In this document: piece by piece, positions 55,688 through 64,000 of the stretch | Position numbering within the stretch: position 1 is the stretch's first letter | Layout: every line of letters begins with the position of its first letter | NCBI GenBank assembly: GCA_003599885.1 | Contig: QZKW01000075.1 | Span: 25,408-89,407, forward strand | Length of the DNA: 64,000 nucleotides | Reading direction: 5' to 3' | Source of the DNA: Desulfobacteraceae bacterium | GTDB lineage: Bacteria; Desulfobacterota; Desulfobacteria; Desulfobacterales; Desulfosalsimonadaceae | Notes under the pieces: model-generated | Seen by the model: the letters and a program-made list of their open reading frames with translations, nothing else | The model's database searches: none | Told to the model about the DNA's origin: nothing | Translations under genes and position numbers: made by a program

Positions 55688-56332
55688 TTAATTCATGATA
55701 AATCCGACAAAGGCGGGAATAAAACCAAAGCCTGCGGCGACCAGCAGGCTGAACAAAATCCCTAGTCCCCGGATGGCGGGCATATATTTGGGATGATTGG
55801 CCCCGAGTGTCTGAAACAGGCTCCAGAAGCCATGACTGACGTGAACCGCCACCACAACCACCGCCAGGGTGTAAAAAATCACATAGGGTAAGAATGTGAA
55901 TGTGGCGGTCATTGCCTGAAATACGGTCTGCCGGTCATGATCGATAAAATGAAAATTGGAGAGATGAATGGCAACAAAAATCAGAATGATAAAACCGGTA
56001 TACGGCATGGTCCATGAACCGATGGTCCGGCCGCCGGCATTTTTATTGACCTGGTAACGCACCGGCCGGGCCATCCAGTTCTGCCAGACCAGAAAACACC
56101 CGGTCGACACATGGATTATCGCAAGGGTCAGTAAACCGGTTTCCGCCACCCTGATCAGGGGGCCCAGCGCATGAAGGTGCTTCACATAGGACTCGAACAA
56201 TTCCTGACCGCCATAGAGGGTCAGGTTGCCGATTAAATGAATAATCAGAAACAGACAAAAACATAATCCTGTCAGGGCCATCAATAGCTTTTTACCGATG
56301 GACGTACGGATTGTATCATAAAACCAGCTCAT
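55688..56332 (-). CDS. frdC: Fumarate reductase/succinate dehydrogenase cytochrome b subunit
   Basis: The 214-aa subunit has five membrane helices (from MALTGLCFCLFLIIHLIGNL to GLGILFSLLVAAGFGFI) with His residues in FLIIHLIGN, LAIIHVSTG, FVAIHLSNF and VVAVHVSHG that can ligate two b hemes. This single-chain anchor is diagnostic of class-B quinone-coupled enzymes. I use ATG 56332 with GGGAGACCC upstream; the frame extends to 56347. Confidence 0.92.
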   Translation of the reverse strand: MSWFYDTIRTSIGKKLLMALTGLCFCLFLIIHLIGNLTLYGGQELFESYVKHLHALGPLIRVAETGLLTLAIIHVSTGCFLVWQNWMARPVRYQVNKNAGGRTIGSWTMPYTGFIILIFVAIHLSNFHFIDHDRQTVFQAMTATFTFLPYVIFYTLAVVVVAVHVSHGFWSLFQTLGANHPKYMPAIRGLGILFSLLVAAGFGFIPAFVGFIMN

Positions 56333-56426
56333 TGAAGGGTCTCCCAATAATGCAGCAAACCGTTGAAATACATTTTTTCATAAATCCTTTGGGTCTTACA
56401 TAACCCATAGGATCTATAGACAAAAT

Positions 56427-57302
<876 letters not shown>

Positions 57303-57337
57303 TGGAATCCTTTTGTAATTATCTATGTTAGTAAAGA

Positions 57338-57419
57338 ATTCAGGATTCAGAAGTCAGGAGCGAGAATGTTCCGGTAACCGTTCTTGCATTATTCTGACTC
57401 CTGGCTCCTGGATTCCTGC
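57338..57419. repeat. Inverted repeat of a CAGGAGT-like 7-bp pattern between sucC and sucD
   Basis: The left arm (57338-57368) contains TTCAGGATTCAGAAGTCAGG and the right arm (57388-57419) contains CTGACTCCTGGCTCCTGGAT. Each arm repeats a TCAGGAG/CTCCTGA-type heptamer with small changes. It may form a stem in the sucC-sucD mRNA. Confidence 0.6.
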
Positions 57420-57447
57420 AATCCCTTAAAAAAAATCAAACATGTTT

Positions 57448-58614
57448 TCAGGCGGCCGCTATTTTGGCCACCATGTCGCCCGCAGATTTCATGTCCGTTG
57501 CGGTGAACAGTTTCAGGCCGGATTCGGCCAGAATTTTCCGGCCCGCATCCACGTTGGTGCCTTCCATGCGGACCACCACCGGCACCTTGATTTCCATTTT
57601 CCGGGCAGCGTCCACAACCCCTGTAGCAAATACGTCACACCTCAGGATTCCGCCGAAAATATTGATTAAAACCCCTTTGACATTGGGATCGCTCAGAATG
57701 ATCTTGAAACCGTTTTCCACCATTTCAGCCGTTGCTCCGCCGCCCACATCCAGAAAATTGGCGGGTTCGGCACCGGCCAGCTTGATGGTGTCCATGACTG
57801 CCATGGCGAGTCCCGCGCCATTGACCATATTGCCCACCGTCCCACCGTCCAGATTGATGTAATTGAGGTTATATTTGGAAGCTTCAACATCCAGGGGATC
57901 TTCTTCGTCCAAATCCCGGAATGCCACAATATCCTTATGACGAAACAAGGCGTTATCATCAAAATCCATCTTGGCATCCAGGGCCAGAATCCGTTTATCC
58001 CGGGTAATCACCAGCGGGTTGATCTCCACCAGCGAACAATCATTTTCCACAAACAATTGATACAACCGGGTAACCATCTGTGTAAATTCTTTGACCACGG
58101 AAGCAGGCAAATCAAGGCCGAACGACAGTTTTCGGCAGTGAAAGGGCTGGATGCCAATGAGCGGATTGACCTGGACTTTTATTATTTGCTCAGGGGTCCG
58201 GGCAGCGACTTCCTCGATATCCATCCCACCTGCCCGGCTGGCAATAATAAGGATATTGGCGGTGGTTCTGTCCGGCAAAAGGCTCAGATACAGTTCTTTT
58301 TCAATATTCGACCCGGCCTCCACCAGAACCTTGTGCACCTGTTTGCCTTCCGGTCCGGTTTGATGGGTCACGAGGTTCATGCCGATGATGGCCTCTGCAT
58401 GACTTACCACTTCTTCCAGGGAATGCGCCAGTTGAACGCCGCCGCCCTTGCCCCGTCCGCCTGCATGGATCTGGGCTTTCACCACCACGGGGAACTGTCC
58501 GATTTCTGAAGCGATTTCTCTTGCCCTGGCTGCGTCAAACGCGACATCTCCGGCAGGTGTCGGAATATCATACCGCCGGAACATCTGTTTGGCCTGAAAC
58601 TCATGAATTTTCAT
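57448..58614 (-). CDS. sucC: Succinate-CoA ligase beta subunit
   Basis: The 388-aa subunit has the ATP-grasp region (VVKAQIHAGGRGKGGGVQLA), SLVEINPLVI, GAGLAMAVMD and NIFGGILRCD, all conserved in SucC. It works with SucD. The upstream selenoprotein candidate ends 16 bp before its start and shares the strand, so they may be cotranscribed. AATCGGAGAAATTTGT precedes the ATG. Confidence 0.96.
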   Translation of the reverse strand: MKIHEFQAKQMFRRYDIPTPAGDVAFDAARAREIASEIGQFPVVVKAQIHAGGRGKGGGVQLAHSLEEVVSHAEAIIGMNLVTHQTGPEGKQVHKVLVEAGSNIEKELYLSLLPDRTTANILIIASRAGGMDIEEVAARTPEQIIKVQVNPLIGIQPFHCRKLSFGLDLPASVVKEFTQMVTRLYQLFVENDCSLVEINPLVITRDKRILALDAKMDFDDNALFRHKDIVAFRDLDEEDPLDVEASKYNLNYINLDGGTVGNMVNGAGLAMAVMDTIKLAGAEPANFLDVGGGATAEMVENGFKIILSDPNVKGVLINIFGGILRCDVFATGVVDAARKMEIKVPVVVRMEGTNVDAGRKILAESGLKLFTATDMKSAGDMVAKIAAA

Positions 58615-58630
58615 ACAAATTTCTCCGATT

Positions 58631-58945
58631 TTATGATTTTCTCAGCGCCTCGACTAAAGCATTTTCAATAAGTTCTTCCGGGGGTGTCGACGACACCCCA
58701 TACCGCCTTCATGAAATAGCAAATTGGTTTTGTCCCCTTACCTCCGGCTCAATGTCCAACCCGTTAATGTGTATTGTTGGACCCCCAATGTGTCTGTATT
58801 TATAAGCATCATTGATGGTTTTTACTTCAATAAACTCGGGGTCAACCTCTAATCCCATTTTGCCGGCTACTTTTTTTATTAATGCGATGGTTTTGACAGC
58901 AGCACCGCAATTTTTTAAGGAAATTACCTGTATATCAATCATCAT
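58631..58945 (-). CDS. Candidate selenoprotein, thioredoxin-fold family (in-frame TGA read as Sec79)
   Basis: From ATG 58945 the frame runs 78 codons to a TGA at 58709-58711 and continues 25 more sense codons to TAA at 58631-58633: 104 residues if TGA is selenocysteine. Before the TGA lie IGGPTIHINGLDIEPE and FAIS; after it RRYGVSSTPPEELIENALVE. Relatives from memory end with a conserved SCRxYG ... GVPPEEL-type block, so the TGA stands exactly at the conserved Cys and the tail is normal family sequence. A hairpin obeying bacterial SECIS rules follows the TGA. An N-terminal Cys (SLKNCGAA) could pair with the Sec. GGAAAAT lies before the ATG. A plain annotation would stop at 58709. Function: unknown thiol/selenol redox protein. 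A Cys-to-stop mutation is the alternative. Confidence 0.75.
58681..58699 (-). promoter_or_regulatory. Bacterial SECIS-like hairpin downstream of the TGA codon
   Basis: On the minus strand GGGGTGTC (58699-58692), loop GTC, GACACCCC (58688-58681): a perfect 8-bp stem. The apical loop begins with G and lies 17 nt after the TGA. Known rules for bacterial SECIS (short loop with G in its first two bases, 16-37 nt from UGA) are met. Confidence 0.65.
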
Positions 58946-58954
58946 TTTATTTTC

Positions 58955-59042
58955 CGCCAACGCATAGGCTCACGCGACCGCGCCGATACCCTATGATAAG
59001 GTACTGCCCTGGCCCGCGGTCGCGTGGAGCCGTTTGTTAGCC
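58955..59042 (-). repeat. attC-like integron cassette recombination site 2
   Basis: Read on the minus strand the 88-bp site starts GGCTAAC (R'' box, 59042-59036) and ends GTTGGCG (R' box, 58961-58955). Between them GGCTCCACGCGACCGCG pairs with CGCGGTCGCGTGAGCC leaving one extrahelical C. The stem, the unpaired spacers beside the boxes and the AAC/GTT ends are attC hallmarks. Box sequences deviate slightly from RYYYAAC/GTTRRRY. Confidence 0.7.
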
Positions 59043-59584
59043 TTCCCTGCTTTTAAACTTACAAATAGGCACATCAATGAAATGCCAAAGAAGGGAAATG
59101 GGAATAAAATCCCAATTATAGCTCTCGATGGCCTAATTGTAAGATCAAGACATGATAGTGAAGGTATTTCAGGGTTTATATGAACAGTTATTGGAAGCCC
59201 TTGATCATAATTTCGCTTTAATTGGTTATAAAGATTCCTCTGATAATAACCAAAGTTATCTCCGCCAGTATGCATTGATGGCCTTGAACCATCATAGACT
59301 TTGCCATCAACCACATAGCTGTACTTGGCAACCACTGTTTCTGAACTTCCGCCACGACCACTAGAAAGACCAACAATGTCTATACTTTTTAATATTCCAG
59401 AAACTGCAATAGCCTCTCGCATTTTATACCAGAATAATATGTCTTTTATTTCTGAAATTGCTGGAGCAAGGCCAAATATAAAAAATAAAAGAGAGATCCC
59501 AAATAAGAAAATTGGGCTCTGTGGTTTATATTTATCTCGCCGAATAGCCTGTCTATATTTCTTTTCTCGTGACTTCTTACCCAT
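58991..59584 (-). CDS. Cassette-encoded DUF3592-like membrane protein
   Basis: The 197-aa protein has a basic N terminus, a membrane helix (FLFGISLLFFIFGLAPA), an extracytoplasmic beta domain (VVAKYSYVVDGKVYDGS, then ITVHINPEIPSLSCLDL) and a second helix (IIGILFPFPFFGISLMCLFV), the layout of DUF3592 proteins. Its last 17 residues (KANKRLHATAGQGSTLS) are read from the attC site, a common trait of integron cassette genes. No ribosome binding site is visible before ATG 59584. AT-rich. Function unknown. Confidence 0.75.
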   Translation of the reverse strand: MGKKSREKKYRQAIRRDKYKPQSPIFLFGISLLFFIFGLAPAISEIKDILFWYKMREAIAVSGILKSIDIVGLSSGRGGSSETVVAKYSYVVDGKVYDGSRPSMHTGGDNFGYYQRNLYNQLKRNYDQGLPITVHINPEIPSLSCLDLTIRPSRAIIGILFPFPFFGISLMCLFVSLKAGKANKRLHATAGQGSTLS

Positions 59585-59592
59585 ATATATAA

Positions 59593-59652
59593 GGCTAACG
59601 GTGGAGCTGAAAGGCCGCCGTAGGCGGTCACTCCTCCAGCGACTTGCTAGCC
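59593..59652 (-). repeat. attC-like integron cassette recombination site 1
   Basis: Read on the minus strand: GGCTAGC (R'', 59652-59646) ... GTTAGCC (R', 59599-59593), with inner pairing TGGAG/CTCCA and an apical CCGCC/GGCGG hairpin. The boxes pair along their length with one G-T wobble. The site ends 9 bp before the DUF3592 gene and starts within the stop of the preceding gene, the expected cassette geometry. Confidence 0.65.
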
Positions 59653-60195
59653 AACTTCCTTTTTCTTATCACTAGACAGTTTTAAAAGGCCTTCTTCAAT
59701 CCACTGAATACCTTCACTGTATCTCTGTAAATACTTTTGTAAATCTGCATCTTTGGAAACAACACTAAAAAGTCTCTTAAATTCCATGAAATATTTTTGA
59801 CCTTTTTGTGGAAGTCCCATGGCAACTGAGGCTGTAGCAGCCCCAAAATATATGTCCAAAGGATTACAAACACCATAAAACATTGGACTAAGTTCTAAGG
59901 CTTCAATTGCATTTTCAAATGCAGCTAAACTTTTGGAGTAATCTTTTACTCTATAAAGATAATCAAATCCTTCTTGTCGCCAAAATGGGGCTGCATATTT
60001 CCTGTCAACAGAGTTGATAGCCTTATGTCGAAGTTCATGTGCTATTTCATATTTTTTGGTTTTCTCAAACCTTTTGACTTCATTATACATTCTTAAGGCT
60101 CTAAACGATTCGAAAAAGCGTGCAAGAATATTAAATAATAGACGAATTAGCGGTGAAAACAGCTTCATTATTTTTTCAATTCGGCTACTTTTCAA
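59647..60195 (-). CDS. Cassette-encoded hypothetical protein, helical
   Basis: The 182-aa protein is predicted all-helical with a hydrophobic N-terminal segment (LFSPLIRLLFNILARFF) and TPR-like spacing around YSKSLAAFENAIEALEL. No family recognised. It is AT-rich relative to its surroundings and ends at attC-like site 1, so it looks like the first gene cassette. No attC or integrase lies upstream; the cassette's 5' boundary was not found. Confidence 0.6.
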   Translation of the reverse strand: MKSSRIEKIMKLFSPLIRLLFNILARFFESFRALRMYNEVKRFEKTKKYEIAHELRHKAINSVDRKYAAPFWRQEGFDYLYRVKDYSKSLAAFENAIEALELSPMFYGVCNPLDIYFGAATASVAMGLPQKGQKYFMEFKRLFSVVSKDADLQKYLQRYSEGIQWIEEGLLKLSSDKKKEVG

Positions 60196-60347
60196 AACTA
60201 TATCTCTTAAAGGCTACATTGTTTATATGGGTCCGTATAAAACTCTAAATAATACTTTTCTGTCCGTATAATACGCCATGGAAAATATTAAAAATTGAGC
60301 GATAACAATCTTTAATTATTCTTGTTATAATCAATGCCAAGTTTTAT

Positions 60348-60383
60348 CTTGGGGTGTTATGCGGATCTGTATAACACCCCAAG
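60348..60383. terminator. Hairpin downstream of the carboxyltransferase operon
   Basis: CTTGGGGTGTTAT (60348-60360) and ATAACACCCCAAG (60371-60383) form a perfect 13-bp stem with a 10-nt loop, 43 bp after the stop of the biotinylated subunit (minus strand). The tail ATAAAACTT is only weakly T-rich on that strand. Confidence 0.65.
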
Positions 60384-60425
60384 GACTGATGCAAAATCTG
60401 CTGGCTGAGGAGCCGGAATTATCCC

Positions 60426-62474
60426 TTACCCGATCACACACAGCACGGCATTTTTGGGTACGGAATCGCCGGATTTAAAATTGATGGCGCGAATCACGCC
60501 GCTGACCGGCGCCGGCAGCGCGTTTTCCATTTTCATGGCCTCAAGGATCAGCACCGGCTGACCTTTTCCCACCCGGTCTCCGACATTGTAATTGTAACTC
60601 ACGATCATGCCGGGCATGGGCGCCAAAAGCTGGGTTCCGGTTGGCTCACAGACATCGCCTGTTGGTTCAGAAGGCTTAGGGGTCAAAGGTTTGGATGGCG
60701 GTGCAGAAGCCGGTTGCGCAACAGGTGCAGCCGGGGCTGCCATCACACGGCTGGGCGGGGACACCTGCTGGGGTGATACAGCCCTTACCGCCGGTGTAAC
60801 CTGCTGGGGAACTGAGTGAGTGATTATCGGCTGGCCGCCGGGCTCGTCCACCTTGACTTCAAAATATTCATCATCCACCAGCACATTAAAGGTCCGTGTA
60901 TGGCTTCCCATTTCAGGAACCGGCACTTCTTTCTTTTCCACCAGTTTGCCGGCTTTGGCCTTTGCAATCAGCGCCTGTTCTTTTTTAACGTCATCAAGGG
61001 TTCTCGGACGCATGGAATCCGGCGGCGTTTCCTTGCCGTATTTATAACTCAGAAACTTTTTGCCGGTGACCGGGTACAGGGTGTATAAAATAATATCCTC
61101 GATATTGCTGGTCAGCCCCTGCAATTCTTTTCTGGATTTTTCCAGCTCCGGTTCCAGGACCTCGCCCGGACGGCAGGTAATGGGGTCCTCCCCGCGTTCA
61201 TAACAATGCAAGGCCTTTGCCTGAAGCTCCGGGTTGATGGGAACTGCGGTTTTGCCGTACAATCCGTAGCACAGATCCTTGACCTGTCCGGTGATCATTT
61301 TATATTTTTCGTCCTCAGTATCAAACAGCACATTGTTGACGGTCTGGATACCGACAATCTGGCTCGTGGGTGTGACCAGGGGAATCTGTCCCAGATCCTT
61401 TCTGACTTTGGGCAGTTCTTTATACACTTCGTCAATCCGGTCCAGAGCATCCATTTCCCGAAGCTGGTTGACCAGGTTCGACAGCATGCCGCCGGGCGTC
61501 TGGTGCAGGAGCACATTGATGTCAATAATGGACACCTTGGAATCATCCAGCAGATGCTTGTACTTGGGCAGGACTTCCTTTTCCAGCACATCATTGATTT
61601 TTGCCAGTTTCCGGATATCAAAACCCGTGTCCCGGTTCGTGCCGACTAACGTCATGACCAGGGGTTCCACTGCCGGGTGAGAGGTGCGGTAGGCATAACT
61701 GGTCATGCAGGTGTCGATAATATCCACACCGGCTTCAATGGCTTTGAGATGGGTCATGGGCGCCATGCCGGAAGTGAAATGGCTGTGCAGGTGAATGGGA
61801 ATGGGTGTGGCATCTTTTAAAGCCTTGATCAGTTCAAAGGCATCGTATGGTGCCATAATCCCGGCCATATCCTTGATGCAGATACTGTCGGCACCCATTG
61901 TTTCCAGATCACGGGCCTTGTCGAGATAGTATTTAAGATTGTAAACGTCGCCGCCCATGCGGGGTTCGGTCAGGGAATAGCATATGCAGCCCTGAAAATG
62001 TTTCTGGCACGACTTGATGGCTGCCACGACGGTTTCAAAATTCCGGAAATCGTTTAATGCGTCAAAGGTACGGAAGATATCCATGCCGTTTTCTGTCGCC
62101 TGTTCCACAAACGCCTTGGCCACGTCATCGGCGTAATTCCGGTACCCGACAACATTCTGGCCCCGCAGCAGCATGGAAAACGGGGTTTTCTTAAAGTAAC
62201 GCTTGAGGGTCCGGAGCCGTTCCCATGGATCTTCATTTAAAAACCGGTGCATGGTGTCAAAGGTGGCCCCGCCCCAGACTTCCACTCCCCAGAATCCGAT
62301 CTCGTCCATCATTTCAGCCACAGGTATCATGTCTTCGGTGCGTCCACGGGTGGCGAACAGGGACTGATGGCCATCCCGCAAGGTGAGGTCCTGGATTTTC
62401 ACGGGATTATCCGCCTTGGGCCGGTTATTGTAATCTTTAATGGACTTCATTTTTACCGCATAATGGTCACTCAT
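60426..62474 (-). CDS. Carboxyltransferase/biotin-carrier subunit (oxaloacetate decarboxylase alpha / pyruvate carboxylase B type)
   Basis: The 682-aa protein has a TIM-barrel carboxyltransferase domain (TLRDGHQSLFATR at 31-43, metal and pyruvate site; HLHSHFTSG), a conserved PycB/OadA middle domain (TPTSQIVGIQTVNNVL), an Ala/Pro-rich linker (about 560-610) and a C-terminal biotinyl domain with K648 in EAMKMEN. It transfers CO2 between biotin and pyruvate/oxaloacetate. With the acyl-CoA carboxyltransferase encoded upstream it would form a methylmalonyl-CoA:pyruvate transcarboxylase, known in propionate metabolism, or a decarboxylase. GAGGAGATTCCC precedes the ATG. Confidence 0.9.
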   Translation of the reverse strand: MSDHYAVKMKSIKDYNNRPKADNPVKIQDLTLRDGHQSLFATRGRTEDMIPVAEMMDEIGFWGVEVWGGATFDTMHRFLNEDPWERLRTLKRYFKKTPFSMLLRGQNVVGYRNYADDVAKAFVEQATENGMDIFRTFDALNDFRNFETVVAAIKSCQKHFQGCICYSLTEPRMGGDVYNLKYYLDKARDLETMGADSICIKDMAGIMAPYDAFELIKALKDATPIPIHLHSHFTSGMAPMTHLKAIEAGVDIIDTCMTSYAYRTSHPAVEPLVMTLVGTNRDTGFDIRKLAKINDVLEKEVLPKYKHLLDDSKVSIIDINVLLHQTPGGMLSNLVNQLREMDALDRIDEVYKELPKVRKDLGQIPLVTPTSQIVGIQTVNNVLFDTEDEKYKMITGQVKDLCYGLYGKTAVPINPELQAKALHCYERGEDPITCRPGEVLEPELEKSRKELQGLTSNIEDIILYTLYPVTGKKFLSYKYGKETPPDSMRPRTLDDVKKEQALIAKAKAGKLVEKKEVPVPEMGSHTRTFNVLVDDEYFEVKVDEPGGQPIITHSVPQQVTPAVRAVSPQQVSPPSRVMAAPAAPVAQPASAPPSKPLTPKPSEPTGDVCEPTGTQLLAPMPGMIVSYNYNVGDRVGKGQPVLILEAMKMENALPAPVSGVIRAINFKSGDSVPKNAVLCVIG

Positions 62475-62553
62475 GGGAATCTCCTCAAATTGGATCGTGT
62501 GCCAGTCAATATCTGGAAACTGGTTAATGGTTCACGCGTTTAGGTTATTATTT

Positions 62554-62799
62554 TCAAGCCATGGGTTTTGATCGGTGGAACGATTTCATCTGCATTAAAC
62601 ACCGCATCTGCATCTGCTGCTGACGGCCCCCGGCGCCCCACACATTCAAGGCAACCGGTGGCGCAACCGGCCCATCAACATCAAGACATTTCGCAGACTC
62701 CTGCAGTGCGCAGGACTGAAGGCGTGCGAACAGCTCCTGTTCAGATTTGATATAATCCGCTACCGCCGCAATGGCAGCAATCTTTTTTTTATCGGTCAT
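62554..62799 (-). CDS. Small accessory subunit of the carboxyltransferase complex
   Basis: The 81-aa protein starts MTDKKKIAAIAAVADYIKSE and ends with LNVWGAGGRQQQMQMRCLMQ. That pattern (AIAAV-x-Y-I ... W-x-x-GR-x-x-M-x-x-R) is shared by small proteins and OadG/MmdD-like C-terminal tails encoded with biotin-dependent carboxyltransferases. No membrane helix is present, so it is a soluble relative of OadG. It lies between the two large subunits and is probably a complex scaffold. AAGAGGCCCC precedes the ATG. Confidence 0.7.
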   Translation of the reverse strand: MTDKKKIAAIAAVADYIKSEQELFARLQSCALQESAKCLDVDGPVAPPVALNVWGAGGRQQQMQMRCLMQMKSFHRSKPMA

Positions 62800-62919
62800 G
62801 GGGCCTCTTTTTAATTACGAATTTGGGATTATAGATAACGCATTTATTAAGAGGGCAATTTTATAATCGCCCAATTCAGGCAGGCTATAGCCCATTAAGC
62901 TACAGCCTGACCGCCTATT

Positions 62920-64000
62920 TTAAGCAGGGATGTTGCCGTGCTTTTTCGGCGGAAGGGTCTGGCGCTTGTTATACATAATCTCAAGGGCTTCAATGAGTCG
63001 CATCCGGGTTTCACTGGGAACAATCACGTCGTCAATATAGCCCCTGTTGGCCGCGCAATACGGGTTGGAAAACAATTCTTTGTATTCATTAATTTTTTCC
63101 TGACGTTTGGCTTTGGGGTCTTCAGCTGTGTTGATTTCCTTGCGATGAATGATGTTGGCAGCGCCTTCGGCTCCCATGACCGCGATTTCAGCACAGGGCC
63201 AAGCAAAGGCCATATCCGCACCCAGATGCCGGGAAGACATGGCGATATACGCCCCGCCGTAATCCTTACGGACAATCACCAGAAGCTTGGGCACCGTGGC
63301 TTCGGAATAGGACCACAGCAGTTTCGCCCCATGGCGGATAATGCCGCCCCATTCCTGATGGGAGCCCGGCATGAACCCCGGCACATCCGACATGGTAAGA
63401 AGCGGAATGTTAAAGGCATCGCAAAACCTGATAAACCGGGTGGCTTTATCGGATGCGTCAATATCAAGGCACCCGGCCATGACTTTGGGCTGGTTGGCGA
63501 TAATCCCAATGGTTTTACCATTTAACCGTGCGAAACATACAATCATATTCTTGGCAAAATGGGCGTGGGGCTCATAGAATTCGCCGTTGTCCACAATCTG
63601 GCGGATCACGTCCTTCATATTATAGGACTGGCTCGGATCATCCGGGATCAGGGTGTCCAGCACCGGAGCCAGGCGTTTCGGGTCATCCGTGCAGACGGCG
63701 ATTGGCGGATCTTCCATATTATTTGACGGCAGATAAGCGAGCAGCTCACGAATCCGCTGGATGGCGTCCGCATCGGATTCGCAGGCGAAATGCGCCACCC
63801 CGCTTTTTTCATTGTGGGTCATGGCCCCGCCGAGGTCCTCGAAGGTGATTTCTTCACCGGTCACGGATTTAATTACCTCCGGCCCGGTGATAAACATATG
63901 ACTGGTGTTTTTGACCATGAAAATCCAGTCGGTCATGGCCGGAGAATATACGGCGCCACCTGCCGTGGGCCCCATAATGGCGGAAATCTGCGGAATCACT
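62920..64000 (-). CDS. Acyl-CoA carboxyltransferase beta subunit (methylmalonyl-CoA/propionyl-CoA type), 5' truncated
   Basis: The last 359 residues lie in the window; the N terminus is beyond 64000. GPTAGGAVYSPAMTDWIFMV and GGAMTHNEKSGVAHFA belong to the first crotonase-like domain, and PKVMAGCLDIDASDKATRFI with VPGFMPG and YGGAYIAMSSRHLGADMAFA to the second, with the CoA and biotin sites. This is the PccB/MmdA/12S transcarboxylase family. With the downstream biotin subunit it interconverts methylmalonyl-CoA and propionyl-CoA, linking to succinyl-CoA and SucCD. Confidence 0.93.
   Translation of the reverse strand, partial: VIPQISAIMGPTAGGAVYSPAMTDWIFMVKNTSHMFITGPEVIKSVTGEEITFEDLGGAMTHNEKSGVAHFACESDADAIQRIRELLAYLPSNNMEDPPIAVCTDDPKRLAPVLDTLIPDDPSQSYNMKDVIRQIVDNGEFYEPHAHFAKNMIVCFARLNGKTIGIIANQPKVMAGCLDIDASDKATRFIRFCDAFNIPLLTMSDVPGFMPGSHQEWGGIIRHGAKLLWSYSEATVPKLLVIVRKDYGGAYIAMSSRHLGADMAFAWPCAEIAVMGAEGAANIIHRKEINTAEDPKAKRQEKINEYKELFSNPYCAANRGYIDDVIVPSETRMRLIEALEIMYNKRQTLPPKKHGNIPA

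Noticed and set aside
58681..58699. Palindrome first read as a transcription terminator after an 83-aa gene
   Set aside because: No T-run follows, coding sequence continues through it to 58631, and its spacing to the TGA fits a SECIS element better.

Overview
The window looks like a chromosome segment of a sulfate-reducing or related anaerobic Desulfobacterota bacterium, most like Desulfobacterales. This is inferred from gene content, not from a marker-gene tree. The main pointers are the alternative siroheme-derived heme pathway (ahbC, hemB, ahbD), a class-B fumarate reductase/succinate dehydrogenase beside sucCD and a methylmalonyl-CoA/pyruvate transcarboxylase-type locus, a soluble molybdopterin oxidoreductase operon, and a candidate selenoprotein.

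Layout. 1-2900: end of rsmE, tRNA-Phe, dodecin and an unusual ClpX-like AAA+ protein. 2940-7917: ahbC-hemB-ahbD, a metallo-beta-lactamase-fold hydrolase and nagZ, all closely spaced. 7963-12758: glycerol-3-phosphate dehydrogenases glpA-glpB (no glpC beside them) divergent from glpD. 12834-22161: accessory region with an alpha/beta hydrolase, an inverted pair of a dispersed repeat, a type I restriction-modification operon (hsdR-hsdM-hsdS), a HipBA-type toxin-antitoxin pair and a broken MFS transporter. 22162-31833: mixed genes (DEAD-box helicase, UvrD/FBH1-like helicase, small Cys-rich proteins, a large HEAT-repeat protein, AMMECR1, 3D-domain lipoprotein). 31976-34470: an AT-rich type II restriction-modification system with its own controller gene and C-box operator, an integron-type integrase remnant and another copy of the dispersed repeat. 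34578-36982: geranylgeranyl-reductase-like flavoprotein, HD protein and a small membrane protein.

37162-47415 is the most coherent unit. A three-gene sensory operon (membrane protein, histidine kinase, sigma-54 activator) diverges from a six-gene operon (two halves of a TauE/SafE-type exporter, a cytoplasmic molybdopterin oxidoreductase, a four-cluster ferredoxin, a GltD-like flavoprotein and a 68-aa protein). The 574-bp gap holds a -24/-12 sigma-54 promoter facing each way and two copies of the dyad GCAAT-N6-ATTGC, each about 170 bp upstream of one promoter. This reads as an autoregulated, enhancer-dependent redox module, possibly for a sulfur compound.

47431-52870: pirin, a kinase-fold protein overlapping a UspA gene, a radical SAM protein, a five-domain S1 protein and a small membrane protein. 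52977-64000: frdBAC, sucDC, then a thioredoxin-fold gene whose reading frame crosses an in-frame TGA at a position where relatives have Cys. A hairpin matching bacterial SECIS rules follows the TGA, so this is probably a selenoprotein usually annotated as truncated. Next come two gene cassettes separated by attC-like sites, then the biotin-carrying carboxyltransferase subunit, a small accessory subunit and the start-truncated carboxyltransferase beta subunit. No CRISPR array, complete insertion sequence or rRNA was seen.
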